The translations under genes and the position numbers were made by a program. From assembly GCA_031277155.1 (NCBI GenBank), contig JAITMW010000077.1, forward strand, positions 1-7,397: a DNA stretch of 7,397 nucleotides, given 5' to 3'. Shown piece by piece: positions 1-4,307 of the stretch (position 1 is the stretch's first letter; each line of letters begins with the position of its first letter). The notes beneath the pieces are model-generated. The model ran no database searches. It had not been told where the DNA came from and saw only the letters and a list, made by a program, of their open reading frames with translations. The stretch is from Clostridiales bacterium (GTDB lineage Bacteria; Bacillota; Clostridia; Lachnospirales; WRAX01).

Positions 1-30
1 CTTGTAAATATCGGCCACACGTGTTCTCAT
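1..30 (-). CDS. N-terminus of a minus-strand gene, cut by the window edge
   Basis: Reading leftward from 30, ATG opens a frame MRTRVADIYK that continues past the window edge. A GGGGAG ribosome binding site (36-41 on the minus strand) lies 5 nt before the ATG, and a consensus TATAAT lies just upstream (59-64), so the start is well supported even though only ten residues are visible. The residues are reminiscent of the beginning of class II tRNA synthetases of the AsnRS type (which often start with a '..V.DIY.' segment), but ten residues cannot settle identity and no gene symbol is offered. It is divergent from the SLH-protein gene. Confidence 0.6.
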   Translation of the reverse strand, partial: MRTRVADIYK

Positions 31-58
31 GCAATCTCCCCTAGCGTCGTTTTAGACT

Positions 59-64
59 ATTATA
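59..64 (-). promoter_or_regulatory. Consensus -10 box (TATAAT) for the leftward gene
   Basis: The minus strand reads TATAAT at 64-59, about 30 nt before the leftward ATG at 30, which would give a leader of about 20 nt. There is no good -35 hexamer at 16-18 bp (TGGTAA at 87-82 is a poor match), so the promoter may depend on an activator. Position and perfect -10 are seen in the sequence; activity is inferred. Confidence 0.5.
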
Positions 65-119
65 CACCACTTTTCATCAATTTACCAGCACATAATTTAT
101 ATTTAAGAGAGCGAACAAC

Positions 120-146
120 CCATTCCCCTCCTATGGAGGGAAATGG
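120..146. repeat. Near-perfect 12-bp inverted repeat (hairpin or protein site)
   Basis: CCATTCCCCTCC (120-131) and GGAGGGAAATGG (135-146) are inverted copies with one mismatch and a 3-nt centre. It lies between the two divergent promoters and outside both predicted transcripts, and no T-run follows, so a terminator is unlikely. A GC-only mini-hairpin (153-157 with 163-167) follows directly. Function unknown; a DNA-binding site or the remains of a palindromic repeat are both possible. Confidence 0.45.
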
Positions 147-181
147 ATGACAGCGCGCGCAACGCGCAATGGCCCGCCATC

Positions 182-221
182 TTACAATTGTGTTACAATA
201 TCATTACAATATTGTTAAACT
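182..221 (+). promoter_or_regulatory. 11-bp-phased TTACAAT direct repeats (candidate response-regulator site)
   Basis: TTACAAT occurs at 182-188, 193-199 and 204-210, each starting exactly 11 bp after the last; a degenerate fourth copy (TTAAACT) starts at 215, again in phase. One-turn-phased direct repeats just upstream of a -35 region are the usual target layout of OmpR/PhoB-family response regulators (for example PhoB/PhoP boxes). The motif is close to, but not the same as, the Bacillus PhoP consensus TT(A/C/T)A(C/T)A. The same stretch also contains palindromes ACAATTGT (184-191) and ACAATATTGT (206-215), so a dimeric repressor cannot be excluded. The likely target is the SLH-protein gene. 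Confidence 0.55.
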
Positions 222-222
222 G

Positions 223-249
223 TTGACTGCCCACCCCCCCCACTACAAT
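223..249 (+). promoter_or_regulatory. Candidate promoter of the SLH-protein gene
   Basis: TTGACT (223-228) and TACAAT (244-249) match -35 and -10 boxes at 5/6 each, but the spacer is 15 bp, shorter than the usual 16-18 and containing a C-run. A suboptimal spacer directly downstream of the phased repeats at 182-221 fits an activator-dependent promoter. Transcription would start near 256, giving a leader of about 60 nt. An alternative -10, TATATA at 254-259, has no suitably placed -35. Confidence 0.45.
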
Positions 250-316
250 AGGATATATACACAGGGTTAAGCGCGCCCTAAAATGCGTAATAAAAAAATG
301 ATGGAGGAATGTGATA

Positions 317-1300
317 ATGAAGAAAAGAATGATTGGCCTTGCAATGGCCTTTTTGTTGATGTTTGGCGTAATTGCACCCTTTACCGTGGCTGCCTCAGCA
401 CCTGCAGAAATTTCACAAATAACCCAGCTGGATACTATCGCTTACGGTGAGCCGGGCCGAGTGACCTTCGAGTTTACCGGAGCCGGAGTCCCCGATGGTG
501 ACTATGTTGTGCATTTAACATGGCGGCCGGACGGACTGTCACTTTACGGCACGGAGATTGTTCAAGTGCATAACCCGTGGACTGGTGAATATATGGAAAG
601 GGAGCAATTGGTTGTAGCTGTATCCGGCGGCGTTGGCAGATTTACCCTGCTCACGGATGGCACGGTGCCATCTACGGAAATGCGCCTTCATTTGTATTAT
701 GCAAACGAAAGCAGATTTTTTGAAGATGCGTTTGGGCACATAAATTTTGCTGTATCGGGCGAGCTTGCTCAAGCCGACAACATTGCCGCCCCCAGCGCAT
801 GGGCATACGAGGATGTAGCCCGCGCAATTTCTCTTGAGCTTGTCCCGCAATCCTTGCAATCCAACTACACCCAAGCCACCACCCGCGCAGAATTTGCGGC
901 TCTTGCAGTAGCGCTGTACGAGACCGCAACGGGCAGAGAAATTGCCGGGCGCATGGAGTTTAACGATACCGATGACATCAATGTGCAAAAGATGGGATAT
1001 TTGGAAGTTGTAACAGGCGTTGGTAATGACAATTTCGCCCCCGATAACACCTTGACCCGCGAACAGGCGGCCACCATGCTTGCTCGTCTGGCAGATGCCG
1101 CAGACCATCCACTGCCTCAATCAGCCCCAACCTTCGCAGACAATGCCCAAATATCCGATTGGGCCTTTGACGCCGTGGGGCAGGTGCAGGCCGCGGGCAT
1201 TATGGGCGGCACGGGGGATAATAATTTTTCACCAGGCGGATATTACACAAGAGAGCAAAGCATCGTGACAATTATGCGGTTGTTTGATATTTTGGATTGA
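317..1300 (+). CDS. Secreted SLH (S-layer homology) domain protein
   Basis: The product is 327 residues and probably exported and held on the cell wall. A GTG at 311 is in frame but only 3 nt from GGAGG (303-307); ATG 317 has a 9-nt gap and begins a classic signal peptide (MKKRM, hydrophobic core, AAS-A cleavage near residue 28), so 317 is preferred. Residues ~30-150 form a beta-rich segment of no recognised family, possibly Ig-like. Three SLH repeats follow at ~159-205, 214-262 and 272-327, each with the pattern 'WA...I......G....F.P....TRE.....L.RL'; the third has WAFDAV, AAGIMGGTG and FSPGG. SLH triplets normally bind pyruvylated secondary cell wall polymer. No neighbour forms an operon with it: it stands alone between divergent promoters and a repeat cluster. 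The role of the N-terminal part is unknown. Confidence 0.88.
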   Translation: MKKRMIGLAMAFLLMFGVIAPFTVAASAPAEISQITQLDTIAYGEPGRVTFEFTGAGVPDGDYVVHLTWRPDGLSLYGTEIVQVHNPWTGEYMEREQLVVAVSGGVGRFTLLTDGTVPSTEMRLHLYYANESRFFEDAFGHINFAVSGELAQADNIAAPSAWAYEDVARAISLELVPQSLQSNYTQATTRAEFAALAVALYETATGREIAGRMEFNDTDDINVQKMGYLEVVTGVGNDNFAPDNTLTREQAATMLARLADAADHPLPQSAPTFADNAQISDWAFDAVGQVQAAGIMGGTGDNNFSPGGYYTREQSIVTIMRLFDILD

Positions 1301-1334
1301 TGCCCCGGGGCAACGTTGCAGGGGCAACGTTGTA
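1301..1334. repeat. Tandem GC-rich palindromic 14-mers after the SLH gene
   Basis: Directly after the stop codon is a 12-bp perfect palindrome TGCCCCGGGGCA (1301-1312). It overlaps two tandem 14-mers, GGGGCAACGTTGCA (1307-1320) and GGGGCAACGTTGTA (1321-1334), differing at one base. Each contains the palindrome CAACGTTG, and GTTGC/GCAAC (1315-1319, 1324-1328) can form a small hairpin. They may act as a weak transcription barrier for the SLH gene, but there is no T-run. They merge into the larger palindromic element that follows. Confidence 0.7.
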
Positions 1335-1423
1335 GGGGCGGCGTTATGCCGCCCTGTCCCGGGGCTTTCGTAGGGGCGGCGTTATGCCGCCCTGTCCCGG
1401 GGCGAGAAAACCTCGCCCCTACA
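1331..1423. repeat. MITE-like palindromic element (GTAGGGGCG family) with internal 34-bp duplication
   Basis: The element is bounded by 10-bp perfect terminal inverted repeats, TGTAGGGGCG (1331-1340) and CGCCCCTACA (1414-1423). Inside, a 34-bp unit is present twice in direct orientation (1332-1365 and 1370-1403, period 38, identical). Each unit holds the hairpin GGGCGGC-GTTAT-GCCGCCC, and the right end forms GGGGCGAG-AAAAC-CTCGCCCC (1400-1418 region). Short intergenic elements beginning GTAGGGGCG are, from general knowledge, dispersed in many clostridial and some other genomes; they carry no protein. The internal duplication could be slippage or insertion of one copy into another. Its right end abuts the hutH relic and supplies that relic's stop codon. 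Confidence 0.75.
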
Positions 1424-1482
1424 AATGGCGGCCCCACACCGCCTCTTCAATAATCCCCGCGTCAATAGGCAGCGCCATCTTC
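1419..1482 (-). pseudogene. 3'-terminal relic of hutH (copy A of a 51-bp direct repeat)
   Basis: Bases 1432-1482 match 2449-2499, the 3' end of the intact hutH, at 50 of 51 positions (offset 1017). Read on the minus strand in the hutH frame, the relic encodes the C-terminal segment MALPIDAGIIEEAVWG, then RHL and a TAG at 1421-1419 inside the GTAGGGGCG element. The one difference changes a Leu codon (CTT) to Pro (CCT), consistent with loss of selection. Similarity stops abruptly at 1482/2499, so only about 17 hutH codons remain. I infer that this was the original end of hutH before the stalk-protein gene entered; the reverse (an ectopic copy) is less simple because the relic lies in the correct orientation and order. 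Confidence 0.8.
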
Positions 1483-1522
1483 AAGCAAGCACCAAAAAAG
1501 TTTTGTGTAAGGAGGAATGATT

Positions 1523-2470
1523 ATGATAAAACATATTGTGCGCACGCTATGCGCGGTGTTGGTGGTAGCCATACTAACCGGTTTTGTTCCCAATACCGGC
1601 CTTTCGGCTTCGACTTTGCCGGATACCCCACACCAAGTAGTAATTATAGCGGAAGTTTCAGTGCAAACTAATTTCGTACGTGAGCAAATCCCCCTTGGTT
1701 TTGAACCGAGTGTGTGGACATTTGGTGTTCCTAATGCTGAAATTGCTATACGTAGAGATGGTGTTTTAGTAGACACTCTATTTACTGATGGCTATGGAGA
1801 AGTATCTTTCCAAAGCCCTATACTGGGGGAGTACTCTATTCAATTGGTTAATGTAGAAGGGTATCGATTTATATCCGAGATAATCCCAGCAGAAGGAGAA
1901 TCTCGAATCACTACCTACCTATTTATGCACAGGTGGTACGTAGTTCCAGTTGACCCTAGCGTTTCACTTCGCCAGAGCTTTCCTGAATTCACCTATGTGG
2001 TTAGGGAACCTTCCATGGTCACATTCGTTTCTGCCGATAATCCAACAATAGCAACCTTTGCCCCACCTCCGGAACAACCAACAGAATCAACGGATATTCG
2101 TGTGTCGGTAGATGGGGTGGTATTAGAGCTTGATGTCCCTCCGATTATCGTTGACGGACGCACCCTTGGACCATTTAGAGCCATTGGAGAGGCGCTTGGC
2201 GCGGAGGTTGACTGGGACAATGACAATCAGATAGCGACACTCTCAAAAGATGGTGTATCCGCAAGCATGACCATCGACAGTAATGTGGTGACTATAACCG
2301 AAAGCTGCGGAACGCAGAGGCATGAAGAAATCGATGTTCCCGCGCTCATTTACGATGGCCGAACTTTAGTGCCCGTGCGCTGGTTCGCCGAATTCTTTAG
2401 GGCTGATGTAGAATGGGACGGCGATGAACGAATGGTAATTATATTTTCCCCCACACCGCCTCTTCAATAA
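1523..2470 (+). CDS. Secreted stalk-domain (copper amine oxidase N-terminal domain-like) protein
   Basis: The product is 315 residues from ATG 1523. GGAGG (1511-1515) is 7 nt away, which favours this ATG over the in-frame ATG at 1517. Residues 1-30 are a Sec signal peptide. Residues ~66-115 resemble a Cna-B/SpaA-like or carboxypeptidase-regulatory beta-sandwich (VPNAEIAIRRDG, TDGYGEVSF, GEYSIQL). Residues ~190-310 are a PF07833-type stalk domain with two half-repeats: VDGRTLGPFRAIGEALGA with VDWD, and YDGRTLVPVRWFAEFF with VEWD. Despite the family name this domain has no oxidase chemistry; it is common in clostridial envelope proteins. The last six residues (PTPPLQ) and the stop are read from antisense hutH sequence. 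The middle (about 1640-2050) is visibly more AT-rich than hutH or hutU. Upstream lie only repeat and hutH debris and 40 unique bases, so its promoter is unclear. It appears to be a recent arrival. Confidence 0.85.
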   Translation: MIKHIVRTLCAVLVVAILTGFVPNTGLSASTLPDTPHQVVIIAEVSVQTNFVREQIPLGFEPSVWTFGVPNAEIAIRRDGVLVDTLFTDGYGEVSFQSPILGEYSIQLVNVEGYRFISEIIPAEGESRITTYLFMHRWYVVPVDPSVSLRQSFPEFTYVVREPSMVTFVSADNPTIATFAPPPEQPTESTDIRVSVDGVVLELDVPPIIVDGRTLGPFRAIGEALGAEVDWDNDNQIATLSKDGVSASMTIDSNVVTITESCGTQRHEEIDVPALIYDGRTLVPVRWFAEFFRADVEWDGDERMVIIFSPTPPLQ

Positions 2471-3956
2471 TCCCCGCGTCAATAAGCAGCGCCATCTTCT
2501 CAAAATCCACATAAAGCTCCCGGTCGTCTTCCAGCTTTGGGACGACCTTGCGGATGATGTCATAGGCGGCGCCGGTGCCTTTGCCCAGTGTTTTGTCATT
2601 ATCGCCCAGGTCTATGGCCTGGCAGGCGGCGGCAAGCTCTATTCCCACCACCCGTTTGGCATTAAACAGGATTTCGGCGGCCTTTCTGGCGGCGATGGTG
2701 CCCATGGACACATGGTCTTCCTGGCCCGCCGACGACGCTATGGAATCCACGCTGGCGGGATGGGCCAGCACCTTGTTTTCGGACACCAGCGATGCGGCGG
2801 AATATTGGGCAATCATATAGCCGGAATTTAGGCCGCCATTTTGGGTTAAAAAGGCGGGCAGGCCCGACAGCACGGGGTTTACCAGGCGCTCTATGCGCCT
2901 TTCGGACACATTGGCAATTTCTGACAGGGCGATGCCCAAAAAGTCAAAGGCAAGGGCCATGGGCTGGCCGTGGAAATTGCCGCTGGATATGGCCGCATCC
3001 TCATCCGGCAGTATTATGGGGTTGTCCGTCACAGAATTTATCTCAACCAGCAGTTTTTGCTCCACATAGCAAAGCGCGTCCTTGCTGGCGCCATGTATCT
3101 GCGGCACACAGCGCAGGCTGTAGGCGTCCTGGATGCGCTTTTGGCCTTGGCGGGTGGTTCTTTGGCTGCCCTCCAGCAATTTCAGCATATCAGCCGCCGT
3201 GTCCATCTGTCCCTGATGCGGGCGCAGGGCGTGCAGGGCGGGGTTATAGGCATCCACAATGCCGTTTAATGCCTCCATGGACAATGCCGCGGAAATATCG
3301 GCCAGCATCATTAGGTTTTTGGCGTCATGCACAACAAGGGCACCAACGCCGCACATCACCTGGGTGCCGTTTATCAGCGCAAGGCCCTCTTTGGCGGCCA
3401 GCTCTACGGTGGCGATGCAGGCCTTTGCCATGGCCTCGGCACCGGGCAGGTATTCGCCGTTATAGCGCGCCTCGCCCAGGCCAATTAGGGGCAGGGCCAT
3501 ATGGGCCAGCGGGGCCAAATCCCCGGAAGCGCCAAGGGAGCCCTTTTCAGGGATGACGGGATGCACGCCGGCGTTAAGCATGTCCACCAATGTTTGAAGC
3601 ACCTCTGCGCGTATGCCCGAATATCCTATGGACAGCGCGTTTATCCGCAAAAGCATGATGGCGCGCACAACCTCATCTGAAAAGAGCTGCCCCACGCCGC
3701 AAGCATGGCTGACAATTAAGTTGCGTTGCAGCTGCTTCATTTCATGCGGCTGGATGGCCACCTTGGCAAACTCCCCAAAGCCCGTGGATATGCCATATAC
3801 CTTGCGCCCTTGGTCCAAAAGCTGCTCTATATAGGCGCGGGAGGCTGCAACGTCCGCAAGGGCCTCGGGCCGCAAGGCGATTTTTGCGCCATATCTGGCC
3901 ACATTAACTACATCGGTCAGCGTAAGGCTTTTGCCGTCGACAAAAATCTCGCTCAT
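2439..3956 (-). CDS. hutH: Histidine ammonia-lyase (histidase)
   Basis: The product is a 505-residue cytoplasmic enzyme that deaminates L-histidine to trans-urocanate, the first step of the Hut pathway; family members are tetramers. The self-forming MIO cofactor triad Ala-Ser-Gly is at 143-145 in GSLGASGDLAPLAHM. Counterparts of the Pseudomonas active-site residues are present: Tyr54, His84 (SHACGVG), Asn196 (INGTQ), Tyr279, Arg282, Phe328 (GNFHG) and Glu413 (GQEDHVSMG). His84 and the Q-E pair point to histidase rather than phenylalanine or tyrosine ammonia-lyase. Length is normal. The start ATG (3956-3954) follows AAGGGGA with a 9-nt gap, a modest ribosome site. It is divergent from hutU and overlaps the stalk-domain gene tail to tail by 32 bp. 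Its last residues (KI) and TAA come from DNA belonging to that neighbour. Confidence 0.96.
   Translation of the reverse strand: MSEIFVDGKSLTLTDVVNVARYGAKIALRPEALADVAASRAYIEQLLDQGRKVYGISTGFGEFAKVAIQPHEMKQLQRNLIVSHACGVGQLFSDEVVRAIMLLRINALSIGYSGIRAEVLQTLVDMLNAGVHPVIPEKGSLGASGDLAPLAHMALPLIGLGEARYNGEYLPGAEAMAKACIATVELAAKEGLALINGTQVMCGVGALVVHDAKNLMMLADISAALSMEALNGIVDAYNPALHALRPHQGQMDTAADMLKLLEGSQRTTRQGQKRIQDAYSLRCVPQIHGASKDALCYVEQKLLVEINSVTDNPIILPDEDAAISSGNFHGQPMALAFDFLGIALSEIANVSERRIERLVNPVLSGLPAFLTQNGGLNSGYMIAQYSAASLVSENKVLAHPASVDSIASSAGQEDHVSMGTIAARKAAEILFNAKRVVGIELAAACQAIDLGDNDKTLGKGTGAAYDIIRKVVPKLEDDRELYVDFEKMALLIDAGIIEEAVWGKI
2449..2499. repeat. 51-bp direct repeat, copy B (3' end of intact hutH)
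   Basis: This copy lies inside the coding end of hutH and also contains the last codons and TAA (2468-2470) of the convergent stalk-domain gene. Its partner is 1432-1482; the only mismatch is A2485 against G1468. The two copies bracket 966 bp of unique DNA holding a single gene. Recombination between them would delete the stalk gene and restore hutH ending in VWGRHL. Confidence 0.9.
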
Positions 3957-3990
3957 GATAATTTTCCCCTTTTTTATGGTTATTTTGCTG

Positions 3991-4019
3991 TTGCATAGCT
4001 GTAATTGTTATGGTAGAAT
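3991..4019 (+). promoter_or_regulatory. Possible plus-strand promoter with extended -10
   Basis: TGG-TAGAAT (4011-4019) is an extended -10 (5/6 in the hexamer) with TTGCAT (3991-3996, 3/6) 17 bp upstream. It would start a transcript near 4026 that runs through the structured region to the T6 run at 4157 (about 130 nt), antisense to the hutH leader, or on into hutU. The poor -35 keeps confidence low. Confidence 0.25.
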
Positions 4020-4043
4020 AATAAAAGAGGCAATCCTTTGGCC

Positions 4044-4157
4044 GCGCCCAAAATCGGGCGCAGGCGCGAAAGCGGTTGGCTAAGTTAATGGTTACTAAAA
4101 ATAACCGCTCATTTTAGCCGGTGGCGGTTATTTTCTTGCCAACCGCAATGCTTTTTT
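4044..4157 (-). ncRNA. Structured hutH leader region with competing hairpins (candidate regulatory RNA)
   Basis: The region holds an outer inverted repeat GCGGTTGGC/GCCAACCGC (4072-4080, 4138-4146), an inner 11-bp one AAAATAACCGC/GCGGTTATTTT (4098-4108, 4124-4134; 15-nt loop), and a GCGCCC/GGGCGC hairpin (4044-4049, 4056-4061). Alternatives compete with these: GGTTA/TAACC (4090-4094, 4102-4106), GGCTAA/TTAGCC (4078-4083, 4114-4119), and swapped pairing among the two GCGGTT and two AACCGC segments. If the promoter at 4174-4202 is used, all of this is in the hutH mRNA leader, hence the minus strand. On the plus strand a T6 run (4152-4157) follows the outer stem, so a plus-strand RNA ending there is an alternative. 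I could not match it to a riboswitch class or to the HutP-type UAG repeats of Bacillus. A dispersed palindromic repeat is also possible. Confidence 0.4.
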
Positions 4158-4173
4158 GATTGTCTCGCTTCAC

Positions 4174-4202
4174 ATTATACATTATTTCCCCTTTTCTTAC
4201 AA
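4174..4202 (-). promoter_or_regulatory. Predicted hutH promoter
   Basis: On the minus strand, TTGTAA (4202-4197, 4/6 to TTGACA) and a perfect TATAAT (4179-4174) are separated by exactly 17 bp. Transcription would start near 4167, giving a leader of about 210 nt to the hutH ATG. The -35 lies inside the palindrome at 4193-4206, so a protein bound there would block polymerase. Seen directly: boxes and spacing. Inferred: use in vivo. Confidence 0.6.
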
Positions 4203-4206
4203 GAAA
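4193..4206. promoter_or_regulatory. Operator candidate O1 (TTTCTT-AC-AAGAAA)
   Basis: A perfect 6-bp-arm palindrome with a 2-nt centre covers the predicted hutH -35 box. Its core TCTTACAAGA (4195-4204) is repeated exactly at 4268-4277. The centres are 73 bp apart, close to seven helical turns, which would put both bound dimers on the same face of the DNA. I do not recognise the motif as a known HutC, HutR, CcpA or CodY site. No regulator gene is in the window. Confidence 0.55.
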
Positions 4207-4236
4207 TTTTCCCGCTTGTGCAATACCATTGCTTCC

Positions 4237-4265
4237 TTGACAAACCGCCCCTTTTCCTTTAGTAT
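4237..4265 (+). promoter_or_regulatory. Predicted hutU promoter
   Basis: A perfect -35 TTGACA (4237-4242) is followed after 17 bp by TAGTAT (4260-4265, 4/6 to TATAAT). A TATTAT at 4263-4268 is a better hexamer but its 20-bp spacer is too long. Start of transcription would be near 4272, inside the second operator, and the leader to the TTG start would be only about 36 nt. Confidence 0.6.
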
Positions 4266-4267
4266 TA

Positions 4268-4277
4268 TCTTACAAGA
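4268..4277. promoter_or_regulatory. Operator candidate O2 (TCTTACAAGA) at the hutU transcription start
   Basis: This 10-bp palindrome is identical to the core of O1 and falls on the predicted hutU +1. A single repressor could therefore shut both promoters, directly or by looping. A half-site-like ATCTTACAA also occurs at 179-187 upstream of the SLH gene, but it continues as TTG and loses the palindrome. A separate palindrome GTTTAAAC (4278-4285) abuts O2. Confidence 0.55.
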
Positions 4278-4307
4278 GTTTAAACCAAATGTAAAGAGGT
4301 GATTGTA

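Noticed and set aside
204..218. Fur/PerR-like or Rex-like box (TTACAATATTGTTAA)
   Set aside because: It lacks the symmetric 7-1-7 arms of PerR/Fur and the spacing of Rex sites; the 11-bp direct repeat explains the stretch better.
539..1120. Minus-strand open frame of 193 codons opposite the SLH gene
   Set aside because: The plus strand encodes a signal peptide and three SLH repeats; the opposite frame has no recognisable domain or ribosome site.
1307..1403. Repeated units resembling a tiny CRISPR array
   Set aside because: The identical units (34 bp) are separated by only 4 bp, not spacers of about 30 bp; there are just two copies, the units are strongly self-palindromic, and no cas gene is present.
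1384..1671. Plus-strand frame of 95 codons running through the repeats into the stalk gene
   Set aside because: It starts in palindromic repeats and hutH antisense relic, has no ribosome site and conflicts with the well-supported stalk-protein frame.
1483..2448. Insertion sequence carrying the stalk gene
   Set aside because: There is no transposase, no terminal inverted repeats at the unit's ends, and the flanking duplication is far longer than IS target-site duplications.
2792..3556. Long plus-strand open frame of 254 codons
   Set aside because: It is antisense to hutH; the product is rich in Pro, Arg, Cys and Trp with no domain, and it has no ribosome site. It is a shadow of GC-biased third positions in hutH.
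4121..4134. T-box antiterminator (GGTGG...CCGCG-like)
   Set aside because: GGTGGCGG lacks the conserved T-box core and specifier stem, and T-boxes control amino acid synthesis or charging rather than catabolism.
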